Under the pieces are notes generated by a model. That model was given only the letters and a program-made list of their open reading frames with translations, did not search any database and was not told the DNA's origin. From contig NZ_JABMCI010000060.1 in NCBI RefSeq assembly GCF_013359775.1, positions 1 to 64,000 of the forward strand: 64,000 nucleotides of DNA. Reading direction: 5' to 3'. The position numbers and the translations under genes were made by a program. Below, piece by piece: positions 55,218 through 63,885 of the stretch; within the stretch, counting starts at the first letter, position 1; each line of letters starts with the position of its first letter. The stretch comes from Cellulomonas humilata (lineage in GTDB: Bacteria > Actinomycetota > Actinomycetes > Actinomycetales > Cellulomonadaceae).

Positions 55218-55599
55218 CGAAGGTGGTCGGCCGGACCGTCAAGATCACGCGACGGGCGGCGTCGGTGATCTCGTAGGCCTGGCCGTACCGCGCCTGGAGC
55301 GACTTGTAGAAGCTGGCGACCTCGTCGTCCTGGACCGTGGACTCGACGGTGCCGCGGACCTCGAGCGAGCGGTACGGGTCCTCCGGGTCGTGGATCGAGA
55401 TCGCGACGCGGGGCTCGTGCTGGAGGTTCTTGAACTTCTGCCGCGTGGACGTGTGCGTGAACCGGAGCACCTCGCCGTCCCAGACGAACCACATGACGCT
55501 GCTGTGCGGCGAGCCGTCGGGCGCGACCGTGGCGAGGTGCGCGAACAGCGGGCGCTCGAGCAGGTCGGCGTGGCTGGGCGGGAGCTCGTGGTGGGCCAT
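55207..55599 (-). CDS. PPOX-class F420/FMN-binding oxidoreductase
   Basis: A 130-residue split-barrel protein. LFAHLATVAPDGSPHSSVMW is the cofactor-binding start, FTHTSTRQKFKNLQHEPRVA the phosphate-binding region and DPYRSLEVRGTVES the dimer strand. The size and pattern match the Rv1155-like group that uses F420 or FMN to reduce small molecules. The ATG has TAGCCT six bases before it and no SD. Its 3' end overlaps the YbaK-like gene. F420 genes are not in the window, so cofactor choice is uncertain. Confidence 0.88.
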   Translation of the reverse strand: MAHHELPPSHADLLERPLFAHLATVAPDGSPHSSVMWFVWDGEVLRFTHTSTRQKFKNLQHEPRVAISIHDPEDPYRSLEVRGTVESTVQDDEVASFYKSLQARYGQAYEITDAARRVILTVRPTTFVTK

Positions 55600-55605
55600 C
55601 GCTCG

Positions 55606-55611
55606 AGGCTA
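55606..55611 (-). promoter_or_regulatory. -10 element of a leaderless promoter
   Basis: TAGCCT on the minus strand lies six bases before the ATG of the PPOX gene at 55599. Confidence 0.5.
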
Positions 55612-55733
55612 ACCGGGAACCGCCCGCGGTCGGTGTCCGTTTCTCCCCTCGGATGGCGCGATCCCGCAGGACGGGTAGCGTCGTCCCGCCGGAAAGGAGC
55701 TCCGGTGCCGCGTCGGGCATGAACCGAGGAGCT

Positions 55734-56078
55734 ATGGACCTGATCGAGCACGCGGCCGCGGCCGGCACCATCCGGGTCCAGGCGCAGGGAGCTCGGACCG
55801 TCATCGTCCTCGTCGGAGAGATCGACGCGGCGCTGCGCGACGAGGCCAGTGCCTGCATGGGCCTCGCGCTCGTGACCGGCGACCCGGTCGTCATCGACTC
55901 CACCCAGGCGACGTTCATCGACTCGTCCGGCATCGCGTTCGTGCTCCAGCTGCACCTGGCGGCGTCCGAGGCGGGGATCCCCGTCACGCTCCTGGACCCG
56001 AACCGCGTGCTGCGGGACGTGCTGGACATGGTCGGACTGTCCGGAGAGCTGCCCGCGGAGCCTGTGACGCGCGTCTGA
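55734..56078 (+). CDS. STAS-domain protein (anti-sigma factor antagonist-like)
   Basis: A 114-residue single STAS domain. VIVLVGEIDAALRDEASACM, DPVVIDSTQATFIDSSGIAF and VLQLHLAASEAGIPVTLLDP match SpoIIAA/RsbV; the phosphorylatable serine is the second Ser in IDSSGIAF. Such proteins are switched by an anti-sigma kinase and release a sigma factor. No kinase or sigma gene is beside it. The ATG at 55734 has GAGG close by; an in-frame ATG at 55719 would add five residues. The alternative start decides little. Confidence 0.87.
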   Translation: MDLIEHAAAAGTIRVQAQGARTVIVLVGEIDAALRDEASACMGLALVTGDPVVIDSTQATFIDSSGIAFVLQLHLAASEAGIPVTLLDPNRVLRDVLDMVGLSGELPAEPVTRV

Positions 56079-56123
56079 CGCAACACTCCTGCCGGGGTCG
56101 GCGGGTGTGTCGGTGGGCTGGTC

Positions 56124-56129
56124 TACGTT
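56124..56129 (+). promoter_or_regulatory. -10 element of a leaderless sbcDC promoter
   Basis: TACGTT is six bases before the sbcD ATG at 56136, with no Shine-Dalgarno sequence. Confidence 0.5.
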
Positions 56130-56135
56130 CGCGGC

Positions 56136-57299
56136 ATGCGGTTGCTGCACACGTCGGACTGGCACCTGGGCCGGACGCTGCACGGGGTCGATCTGCTCGA
56201 CCACCAGGCGGCGTACCTGGCACACCTGGTCGACGTCGTGCGCGCCGAGCAGGTCGACGCGGTCGTCGTCGCGGGGGACGTGTACGACCGGGCGATCCCG
56301 CCGGTGGAGGCCGTGACGCTGCTGTCCGAGACGCTCGCCCGGCTGGCCGAGCTCACCACGGTCGTGGTCACGTCCGGCAACCACGACTCGGCCACGCGGC
56401 TGGGCTTCGGCTCCGCGCTGATGCGGGACCGCGTCCGGCTGCGCACCCGGGTCGCCGGGCTGGCGGAGCCGGTGGTGCTTCCCGACGACGACGGCGACGT
56501 GCTGGTCTACGGCATCCCGTACCTGGACCCCGACTTCGCACGCGTCGAGCTGGCCGAAGGCCCCGAGCCGCTGGCCCGGTCGCACGAGGCGGTGGCGTCG
56601 GCGGCGATGCGGAGGGTCCGGGCCGATCTGTCGACGCGCTCCGGGCCTGCCCGGCCGCGGTCCGTGGTGGCCGCGCACGCGTTCGTGATCGGCGGGGCGC
56701 CGACGGAGTCCGAGCGGGACATCCGCGTCGGCGGCGTGGACCAGGTGCCGGCCGGGGTGTTCGCCGGTGCGGACTACGTCGCCCTGGGCCACCTGCACGG
56801 GCCGCAGGTGGTGTCGGGGGTGGACGGGACCGTCCTGCGCTACAGCGGCTCGCCCCTGGCCTACTCGTTCTCGGAGCAGCACCACGCCAAGTCGTCCGTG
56901 CTGGTGGACCTGTCGGGAGGATCCGTTCGCACGTCGCTGGTCGACGCGCCGGTGCCTCGCCGGCTGGCGGACGTGACCGGCACGCTCGAGGACCTGCTCG
57001 GCGCCGCGGGCGAGCCGCACACGGACGCCTGGACGCGGGTGACCGTCACGGACGCGCACCGGCCGGACGACCTCTACCGACGCGTCAAGCAGCGGTTCCC
57101 GCACGCCCTCGTCGTGCAGCACCGCGCGGCGGAGGCCGTCGGGGCCGGACGTGCGGCCGTCATCACCGCGGCGCACGACCCGCTCGACGTGGCCGCCGAC
57201 TTCCTCACCCACGTCACCGGTCGTGGCCCGACGCCGGCCGAGGCCGCGGTGCTGCGTCGCGCGTACGAGGACGTCGCCGCCATGGAGCGGAGCGCCTGA
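56136..57299 (+). CDS. sbcD: DNA double-strand nuclease subunit SbcD (Mre11-like)
   Basis: The nuclease subunit of SbcCD, which opens DNA hairpins and trims protein-blocked ends. The 387-residue protein has all Mre11 phosphoesterase motifs: HTSDWHLGRTLHG, VVVAGDVYDRAIPP, VTSGNHDSATR, VAAHAFVIGG and DYVALGHLHGPQ. Metal ligands (Asp, His, Asp, Asn-His, His, His) are intact. The C-terminal capping domain is present. The stop overlaps the sbcC ATG, so the subunits are co-translated. Confidence 0.95.
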   Translation: MRLLHTSDWHLGRTLHGVDLLDHQAAYLAHLVDVVRAEQVDAVVVAGDVYDRAIPPVEAVTLLSETLARLAELTTVVVTSGNHDSATRLGFGSALMRDRVRLRTRVAGLAEPVVLPDDDGDVLVYGIPYLDPDFARVELAEGPEPLARSHEAVASAAMRRVRADLSTRSGPARPRSVVAAHAFVIGGAPTESERDIRVGGVDQVPAGVFAGADYVALGHLHGPQVVSGVDGTVLRYSGSPLAYSFSEQHHAKSSVLVDLSGGSVRTSLVDAPVPRRLADVTGTLEDLLGAAGEPHTDAWTRVTVTDAHRPDDLYRRVKQRFPHALVVQHRAAEAVGAGRAAVITAAHDPLDVAADFLTHVTGRGPTPAEAAVLRRAYEDVAAMERSA

Positions 57300-60200
57300 T
57301 GCACCTGCGCTCCCTCACTGTCCAGGCGATCGGCCCGTTCGCCGGCCGGCACACCGTCGACTTCGACGCGCTCGGGCAGTCGGGCCTGTTCCTGCTCGAG
57401 GGGCCGACCGGCTCCGGCAAGTCGACGCTCATCGACGCGATCGTGTTCGCCCTCTACGGGAAGGTCGCGTCCAGCGAGGCGTCGGAGGAGCGGCTCCGCT
57501 CGGCCTACGCCGCCGACGACGTCGAGAGCGTGGTCGACCTGGTGTTCGAGGTGCCCGCGGGGGTCTACCGCGTGCGGCGCACACCGGCATACCAGCGGGC
57601 CAAGCGACGCGGCTCGGGCACCACGACGGCCAACGCGACGGTCAAGGCGTGGCGGCTGCCGGCCGGGGTCGAGCTCGACCCGTCCACCCTCGACACCCTC
57701 GGGGTCCCGCTGGGCAACCGGCTCGACGAGATCGGCACCGAGATCCAGAAGGCGGTCGGTCTGGACCGTACCCAGTTCGTGCAGACGATCGTGCTGCCGC
57801 AGGGCGAGTTCGCGCACTTCCTGCGGGCCAAGCCGGAGGAGCGGCGCGGTCTGCTGCAGGAGATCTTCGGCACCGAGGTGTACGACCGCCTGGCCCAGCG
57901 ACTGGCCGAGATGCGCCGGGAGGGCGACCGGGCCTGCGTGACCGCCCGGGCGGAGCTCGCCTCCGCGTCGTCGCAGCTCGTCGGCGCCGCCCGGCTGACC
58001 AGTGAGGACGCGGCCGAGGTCCGCGCCGCGATCGACGCGGCGGTGCTGCGCTCCGAGGGTCTGGTCGCCGGCGTGCAGACGGTCGTGGCCGCTCGGACCG
58101 ACGGGCTGCTGAGGCTGGCGGAGACCGCCCGCGCGGCGGCGACCACCGCCGAGGAGGCACGCAGGCACGCCCGGGCGCTGCTCGACCAGGTGACGGCCAC
58201 GGACGCGCTGCTGACGCGCCGCTCCGCTCTGCGGACAGAGCGCGCGGCTCTCGACGCCGCCGCGGACACGAACGCCGAGGCGGTCCTGCGGCTGACGGCC
58301 GCCCGCGCGGCACAGGCCGTGCGACCGCTGCTGGTCGGCCTCGAGCGTGCGGAGACCGCGCTGGACGGAGCACGCAAGGCGCTCCGGGCCGCGCTCGACG
58401 CCGCACCCGAGGACATCGCGGTCCCACCCGCGGGCACCGCGCTGCGCGCGCACGTGCAGGCCACGGGCCGGGTGGCCGTCGAGGAGGCGGCCGCCCTCGC
58501 GCGGCTGGTGGACGTCGAGGCGGGGCTGGAGGCTCGGCGCCGGACGGTCCGGGACGCGCGCCACGCGATCGACGACCTGGTTGCGGCGATCACCGCGGAC
58601 GACGTGTGGCTCGGGGCGCGGCCGGCCGCGCGCACCACCCTGCTGACCGAGCTGGAGGCGGCCCGCACGCGTGCGGCTCGGCGGGCGGACCACGAGGCGG
58701 CACTCGCGTCGGCCTCCGAGCTGGTCGCCGCACACCGGGAGCTGGTGGCGACGGAGACCTCCCTGGCGGCTGCGGTCGAGGCGCGAGCGGCAGCCGCGAC
58801 GGTCGCGACGGCGGCGCTGGACCGTGAGCGCGACCTGCGGGCCGCGCGCATCGCGGGCCTGGCGGGCGAGATCGCCGCGGGGCTCGACGACGGAGACCCG
58901 TGCCCCGTGTGCGGGTCCGCGGTGCACCCCGCGAAGGCCGTGCTCGATGCGGACCACGTGTCCGCCGAGCGGGTCGACCGCGCGGAGGCGGACCGCGCGA
59001 GGGCCGAGGCCGGTCTGCGCGAGGCGGCCGAGCGGTGCAGCGGACTCACCGAGCGCGTGGACGCCCTGCGCTCCCGCGTCGGGCAGGTCACGGCTGACGA
59101 CGCCGGGCAGCGGACGGCGGTCGCGCGCGGCGCACTCGACGAGGCCAGGGCGGCCGAGGCCGCGGTGGCCCGCCTCGCGCCGGCGCTCGACGGGTTCGAC
59201 GCGCAGACACACGATCGGGAGACCGAACGCTCCGCGACGGTCGCGCGCCTGACGGGGGACCGGTCGGTGCTCGAGGTGACCGTGCTGGACCTCGACGCGT
59301 CCGAGGCGGGCGTCGTCGCCGGTCGCGGAGAGCACCCGACCGTCGCGGCGCGGCACGCGGAGCTGCTGGGACGGTCGGCCGCGGCCGCCGAGGTCCTCGA
59401 GGCCCTGGCGGAGGAGGAGGCGGCGCAGGACGAGTGGCAGCGTCGTCGCGACGAGCTGACGCAGGGGCTCGCCGACCACGGGTTCGACTCCGCCGGAGCC
59501 GCCCGTTCCGCGACGGTCGACGCCGAGGTGCTCGCCGAGCTGGACCGGATCGTCACCGCGTACGCGTCCGCGCTGGACCGGGTGGCCGTGGGACTGGCCG
59601 AGCCGGCGGTCGCGGAGCTGGCGGAGGACCTGGCGGTCGACCTCGACGGCACGCGGTCCGCCGAGACGCTGGCCCGGACGCGCGCCGAGGAGGCCGCGGG
59701 TGAGGCCCGGGTCGCCACCGAGCGCGCCGCGGCCGCGACCGCCGCCGCGGACGAGGTGCTCGCCGCCGCCGTGGCGCTGGCAGGGGCGGTCGAGGCTGCC
59801 GGTCCGGTGGCCCGGCTGGCCGACCTGACGGGCGGTGGCGGTGGCGACAACGCCCGCAGCCTCTCGCTGGCGACCTTCGTGCTCGTGCGCCGGTTCGAGG
59901 ACGTGGTCGCCGCCGCGAACGAGCGGCTCCTGCTCATGTCCGACGGGCGGTACGAGCTGGTCCGCAGCGACGAGAAGGAGGACGTCCGCGCGCGGAACAC
60001 CGGGCTGGCCATGCGCGTCGTGGACCACGTCACCGGGCAGCCCCGCGACCCACGCACCCTGTCCGGCGGCGAGACGTTCTACGTGTCGCTGTGCCTCGCG
60101 CTCGGCATGGCGGACGTCGTCACGGCGGAGGCCGGTGGGATCGACCTGGGCACCCTGTTCGTCGACGAGGGCTTCGGCTCGCTCGACCCGCACACGCTCG

Positions 60201-60355
60201 ACACGGTGCTCGCCGAGCTCGGACGCCTGCGCGCCGGGGGCCGGGTGGTCGGGGTCGTGTCGCACGTCGAGGCGCTGAAGCAGTCGATCGCCGACCGCAT
60301 CGAGATTCGACCCACCGCGGCGGGACCGAGCACGCTCATGGTGCGCGCAGGCTGA
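57299..60355 (+). CDS. sbcC: DNA repair ATPase SbcC (Rad50-like)
   Basis: The ATPase subunit of SbcCD. The 1018-residue protein has an N-terminal ATP-binding half (FLLEGPTGSGKSTLIDAIVF), a long Ala/Arg/Glu-rich coiled coil of about 750 residues, a zinc hook DPCPVCGSAV in its middle (Cys535, Cys538), and the C-terminal half with signature LSGGETFYVSLCLALGMADV and Walker B LGTLFVDEGFGSLD. The sequence is complete. It starts inside the sbcD stop codon (ATGA). Together they process hairpins and damaged ends. Confidence 0.96.
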   Translation: MHLRSLTVQAIGPFAGRHTVDFDALGQSGLFLLEGPTGSGKSTLIDAIVFALYGKVASSEASEERLRSAYAADDVESVVDLVFEVPAGVYRVRRTPAYQRAKRRGSGTTTANATVKAWRLPAGVELDPSTLDTLGVPLGNRLDEIGTEIQKAVGLDRTQFVQTIVLPQGEFAHFLRAKPEERRGLLQEIFGTEVYDRLAQRLAEMRREGDRACVTARAELASASSQLVGAARLTSEDAAEVRAAIDAAVLRSEGLVAGVQTVVAARTDGLLRLAETARAAATTAEEARRHARALLDQVTATDALLTRRSALRTERAALDAAADTNAEAVLRLTAARAAQAVRPLLVGLERAETALDGARKALRAALDAAPEDIAVPPAGTALRAHVQATGRVAVEEAAALARLVDVEAGLEARRRTVRDARHAIDDLVAAITADDVWLGARPAARTTLLTELEAARTRAARRADHEAALASASELVAAHRELVATETSLAAAVEARAAAATVATAALDRERDLRAARIAGLAGEIAAGLDDGDPCPVCGSAVHPAKAVLDADHVSAERVDRAEADRARAEAGLREAAERCSGLTERVDALRSRVGQVTADDAGQRTAVARGALDEARAAEAAVARLAPALDGFDAQTHDRETERSATVARLTGDRSVLEVTVLDLDASEAGVVAGRGEHPTVAARHAELLGRSAAAAEVLEALAEEEAAQDEWQRRRDELTQGLADHGFDSAGAARSATVDAEVLAELDRIVTAYASALDRVAVGLAEPAVAELAEDLAVDLDGTRSAETLARTRAEEAAGEARVATERAAAATAAADEVLAAAVALAGAVEAAGPVARLADLTGGGGGDNARSLSLATFVLVRRFEDVVAAANERLLLMSDGRYELVRSDEKEDVRARNTGLAMRVVDHVTGQPRDPRTLSGGETFYVSLCLALGMADVVTAEAGGIDLGTLFVDEGFGSLDPHTLDTVLAELGRLRAGGRVVGVVSHVEALKQSIADRIEIRPTAAGPSTLMVRAG

Positions 60356-60365
60356 TACCTGCAGC

Positions 60366-60782
60366 TCACCAGGCCCAACCGCGGGACGCGAGCTCGACCT
60401 CCTCGCGGAACCGCTCGGCGGGGTCGCCCTTGGCCGCCGGCTGGACCTCGACGCCCGCCAGCTGGCACGCCTCCAGCAGCAGCTGGTCGTAGGCCAGCTG
60501 GGACGCGATGATCCGCTCGGCGCGGGCGAAGGTGTGGGGATCCAGCTCGAGCGAGCGCACGTGGTCCGCGACGACGCCGAGCCGCTCCTGCACGCGCAGC
60601 GTCATGAACGGGTCGTACACGGGCGGTCGCGGGGGACGCAGCCGGGCGGCGAGCCGCTCCAGCCGGGTGGCCAGGAACGTGCGCCATCGCGGCGGCTCGT
60701 CGGGCGACGGGAACAGCTGCCAGATGGCCCCGAAGACGAGCGCCGGAAGGAAGAAGACCGCGGCCAGCAGTACCCAGCTCAT
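60366..60782 (-). CDS. Single-pass membrane protein of unknown function
   Basis: A 138-residue protein. One N-terminal helix (SWVLLAAVFFLPALVFGAIW) is followed by a basic stretch rich in Arg/Pro and a helical soluble part (LGVVADHVRSLELDPHTFAR and IIASQLAYDQLLLEACQLAG). With the short N-terminus outside, the soluble part is cytoplasmic. ATG at 60780-60782 follows AAGGA. I do not recognise the family. It converges on sbcC with ten bases between stops. Confidence 0.7.
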   Translation of the reverse strand: MSWVLLAAVFFLPALVFGAIWQLFPSPDEPPRWRTFLATRLERLAARLRPPRPPVYDPFMTLRVQERLGVVADHVRSLELDPHTFARAERIIASQLAYDQLLLEACQLAGVEVQPAAKGDPAERFREEVELASRGWAW

Positions 60783-60885
60783 CGTGCGTCCTTCATCGAG
60801 CGCGTACCGCCAGGCTAGGTCGTCACTGTGACCTACGCCACACCTTTGCGCCGGAGCGAGGTTGCGATCCGGTGACGCCGACGGC

Positions 60886-62292
60886 TCAGCCCGGGCAGGG
60901 CACCACATCGGGCTCGTCCGCGGGGGTGCGGGGCCGCGCGGCGGCGAACGCGCGGGCCGTCGTCGCGGGCACGTGGTCGCGCTCGGCGCTGGCGACGGAG
61001 ACCAGCTCGTCGGCGGTCTCCGCGGTCTCCGCGGACGCCACGACGTCCTCGGCCTCCGCGACCGGCCCGCGGGACCAGGAGCGGCGCACGGCGACCAGCA
61101 GGACGGCCGCGACGAGGATGACGCCCGCCATCACGGCGCCCATCGTCACCGCGGTCGGCTCCCCGCCGAAGCTCGTGACCGGGGCGATGAGCGCGCCGAG
61201 CCCGAACTGGAGGGCACCGAGCAGCGCCGCTGCCGACCCGGCGCGGTGCGGGTTCGACGCGAGCGCGATGGCCGGCGCGGACGGCAGGACGAAGCCGGCG
61301 GTGCCGAGGGTGAGCACGAGCAGGACGGTCACCGGCCAGAAGGGTGCACCGAGGAGGGTCGTCGCGAAGAGCGAGAGGCTGAGCACCACGCCGGCGGCCA
61401 CGGCCCCGGACAGGATCTGCTCCGGACGGAACCGGCCGACGAGCGCACCGTTGATCTGCGACCCGGCGGTGATCGCGACCGCACCGGCGGCGAACACCCA
61501 GCCGAACTCCTGCGGCGAGAGGCCGTAGCCCTGCTGGAACACGAACGTCGACGACGCGACGTAGGTGAACATGGCCGACAGGTAGAACGCGGACATGAGC
61601 GCCAGCCCGAGGAACGGCAGGTCGGTGAGCAGGTCGCGGTACGTGCGCAGCGCCGCCCCCGTGCCCCCGGTGCGGCGCAGCTCGGCCGGCAGCGACTCGC
61701 GGAGCGTGAACCACGCCGTGACCAGCAGGAGCGCGCCCGCGGACGCGAGGAACACGAAGATCAGCCGCCACGACCCGAACAGCAGCAGCTGGGCGCCGAT
61801 GGTGGGGGCCAGGATCGGGGCGACGCCGACGACGAGCATGAGACGCGCCATGACCTTCGACACCGCGAGCCCCTCGTACCGGTCGCGGACGATCGCGAGC
61901 GACAGGACCATGCCGGCGGCGGCGGTGAACCCCTGCACGAACCGCAGCGCGGTGAACGCGGTGATGTTCTCCACGAGGGCGAGGCCGACGGACGTCAGCA
62001 CGTAGACCACGAGCGCGCCGAGCAGGGGCCGGCGGCGACCGAACGCGTCCGAGATAGACCCGAACAGCAGCTGCCCGAGGGCGAGGCCGGCCAGCGAGGC
62101 GGCGATCGTCAGCTGGACGGCCGCAGCGGTCGCGTCGAGGTCGTCGGCGATCTGGGGGAACGCGGCGAGGTACGTGTCGAAGGTGAGGGGGCCGATGGCG
62201 GTGAGCGCCGACAGCAGAAGGACGAAGCCGACACTGATGCGCGTCGCGGGGATCCGGGCCATGACAGACCCAAGGTTGCGGGGCGCAATCAT
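60886..62292 (-). CDS. Bcr/CflA-type MFS multidrug efflux transporter
   Basis: A 468-residue transporter with 12 membrane helices and a 65-residue cytoplasmic tail rich in Ala/Glu. The Bcr/CflA signature is at the start: LLSALTAIGPLTFDTYLAAF, then the MFS motif A SISDAFGRRRPLLGAL and the antiporter motif in FVQGFTAAAGMVLSLAIVRD. It uses the proton gradient to export drugs. The first ATG (62290-62292) has only a close GGGA; an in-frame ATG at 62260-62262 ten codons later is equally plausible. Confidence 0.9.
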   Translation of the reverse strand: MIAPRNLGSVMARIPATRISVGFVLLLSALTAIGPLTFDTYLAAFPQIADDLDATAAAVQLTIAASLAGLALGQLLFGSISDAFGRRRPLLGALVVYVLTSVGLALVENITAFTALRFVQGFTAAAGMVLSLAIVRDRYEGLAVSKVMARLMLVVGVAPILAPTIGAQLLLFGSWRLIFVFLASAGALLLVTAWFTLRESLPAELRRTGGTGAALRTYRDLLTDLPFLGLALMSAFYLSAMFTYVASSTFVFQQGYGLSPQEFGWVFAAGAVAITAGSQINGALVGRFRPEQILSGAVAAGVVLSLSLFATTLLGAPFWPVTVLLVLTLGTAGFVLPSAPAIALASNPHRAGSAAALLGALQFGLGALIAPVTSFGGEPTAVTMGAVMAGVILVAAVLLVAVRRSWSRGPVAEAEDVVASAETAETADELVSVASAERDHVPATTARAFAAARPRTPADEPDVVPCPG

Positions 62293-62360
62293 CTTCCCGG
62301 CCTGTCCACCCTGTGGGATCGGTTCCGGAGGGTCGCGTCGAGGCGGGGCCGTGCGACGCC

Positions 62361-62366
62361 GATACT
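62361..62366 (+). promoter_or_regulatory. -10-like element of a leaderless promoter
   Basis: GATACT lies six bases before the GTG at 62373 with no Shine-Dalgarno sequence. Confidence 0.4.
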
Positions 62367-62372
62367 TCGGCG

Positions 62373-63095
62373 GTGAGAACCCGTGCGAGCGCGACGCTGC
62401 TGGTCGCGCTGGTGCTCGCCGTGCTGTTCGCGGGCCAGGGCCCGGATGGCGCCCCGACCGCGACGGACCCGTCGCCGTCCGCGGCCGCTCCGACGCCCAC
62501 GTCCGCGCGCACGCCGGAGGCGCGGTCGGCCCTCGCGGCCGCGGTCCTGCTGCCGGTCAAGGGTCGCGCACCCAGGACCGGCTACGACCGGGAGCTGTAC
62601 GGCCAGAGGTGGAAGGACGTCGACCGCAACGGCTGCGACACCCGCAACGACATCCTGCGCCGTGACCTCGACGCCCAGGTGCTCAAGGACGCAACCCACG
62701 GGTGCGTCGTCGCGTCGGGCACGCTCCAGGACCCGTACTCGGGCGAGACGATCCTGTTCGTGCGCGGGCAGGGGACGTCCGCTGCGGTGCAGATCGATCA
62801 CGTGGTCGCCCTGTCGGACTCGTGGCAGAAGGGCGCCCAGCAGTGGGACACCGCCACGCGCGAGGCCTTCGCCAACGACCCGCTGAACCTGTTGGCGGTG
62901 GACGGTCCGCTGAACCAGCAGAAGGGCGACGGGGACACGGCGACCTGGTTGCCGCCGAACACGGCGTTCCGGTGCGCGTACGTGGCGCGGCAGGTCGGCG
63001 TGAAGCAGGCGTACCGGCTGTGGGTGACGCAGGCGGAGCAGGACGCGATGGTCCGCGTGCTGTCGACGTGCCCGGACGAGCAGCTCCCGTCCTGA
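62373..63095 (+). CDS. Secreted HNH-type nuclease (DUF1524-like)
   Basis: A 240-residue protein with an N-terminal signal peptide (RASATLLVALVLAVLFAGQG), a Ser/Pro/Thr-rich linker to about residue 50, and an HNH nuclease domain. The nuclease core is VQIDHVVALSDSWQKGAQQW (the DH pair), FANDPLNLLAVDGPLNQQKG (the Asn) and the second His position lost to TWLPPN. Cysteines at CDTRND and HGCVV, and later FRCAY and STCPDE, could form disulfides outside the cell. Such proteins degrade DNA for nutrition or as a toxin. GTG at 62373 is chosen because the signal peptide starts there. Confidence 0.85.
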   Translation: MRTRASATLLVALVLAVLFAGQGPDGAPTATDPSPSAAAPTPTSARTPEARSALAAAVLLPVKGRAPRTGYDRELYGQRWKDVDRNGCDTRNDILRRDLDAQVLKDATHGCVVASGTLQDPYSGETILFVRGQGTSAAVQIDHVVALSDSWQKGAQQWDTATREAFANDPLNLLAVDGPLNQQKGDGDTATWLPPNTAFRCAYVARQVGVKQAYRLWVTQAEQDAMVRVLSTCPDEQLPS

Positions 63096-63120
63096 CCGGG
63101 CGCGCGGTCGCACGTGCCCC

Positions 63121-63126
63121 TACCGT
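63121..63126 (+). promoter_or_regulatory. -10 element of a leaderless promoter
   Basis: TACCGT is six bases before the GTG at 63133, without a ribosome binding site. Confidence 0.5.
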
Positions 63127-63132
63127 GAGCGC

Positions 63133-63834
63133 GTGAGCGGACGCGGTGTGGTCGGGGCGATCGTGGTGGTCGTCGTGCTTGCCGGCGGGGTGCTGGTGGC
63201 CGACCGGGTGACCCACTCGACCGCGGAGCGCCGGGTGGCGGAGGCGATCGAGCAGAACCTCGAGGTCGTCGGCACCCCCACGGTCGAGATCGGCGGGTTC
63301 CCGTTCCTCACGCAGCTGCTGGCCGGCTCGGTGGACGACGTCACGGGCGCGGTCGACGGGGTCACGCTCGAGGGCATCGACGCGACGGACGTGACGATCG
63401 ACGCGCAGGACGTGAGCACGTCCGAGCCGTACACGCTGGGCACGGTGACGATCTCCGCGACGCTGCCGACGGCGTCGATCGACCAGATCGTCGCGGACCG
63501 GTCGCAGCTGGACATCACGGTCGCGGTCGACGGCGGCACCCTGACCGCCACGGGCACGGTGCTCGGCCTGGAGCTGGCGGCGGACCTGGTGCCCCGGGTC
63601 GAGGACGGTCGGTTGCTGGCGACGGTGGACAACGTCCAGTTCGCCGGGCTGACGGTCTCGGTCGCCGACCTGCCGCGCGCCATCGGCGCCCGCCTGACCG
63701 ACATCGAGATCCCCGTGAGTGGGCTGCCCGAGGGCCTGGTGCTCTCCGACGCGACGGTGGTCGCCGACGGTGTCCGCGTCACCGCGACCGGCACGGACGT
63801 CGTCCTGCCCGCCGAGGCGCCCCCCGCTCGGTAG
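63133..63834 (+). CDS. DUF2993 (LmeA-like) envelope protein
   Basis: A 233-residue protein with an N-terminal membrane anchor or signal (VVGAIVVVVVLAGGVLVADR) followed by a DUF2993 domain: VGTPTVEIGGFPFLTQLLAG, GVTLEGIDATDVTIDAQDVS and AIGARLTDIEIPVSGLPEGL. Mycobacterial LmeA of this family takes part in lipomannan synthesis in the periplasm. The GTG at 63133 is probably leaderless. It may act on envelope glycolipids; this is by family only. Confidence 0.85.
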   Translation: MSGRGVVGAIVVVVVLAGGVLVADRVTHSTAERRVAEAIEQNLEVVGTPTVEIGGFPFLTQLLAGSVDDVTGAVDGVTLEGIDATDVTIDAQDVSTSEPYTLGTVTISATLPTASIDQIVADRSQLDITVAVDGGTLTATGTVLGLELAADLVPRVEDGRLLATVDNVQFAGLTVSVADLPRAIGARLTDIEIPVSGLPEGLVLSDATVVADGVRVTATGTDVVLPAEAPPAR

Positions 63835-63885
63835 GGTCCGTCCTGCCTGCCCGCCCGGGTGGTCGACGACGGACGAAGGACCCCT

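Noticed and set aside
57074..60265. A 1063-codon open frame on the minus strand across sbcC
   Set aside because: It is antisense to a gene with complete Rad50 motifs, its product is Arg/Gly/His-rich with no family, and long antisense frames are expected at this GC content.
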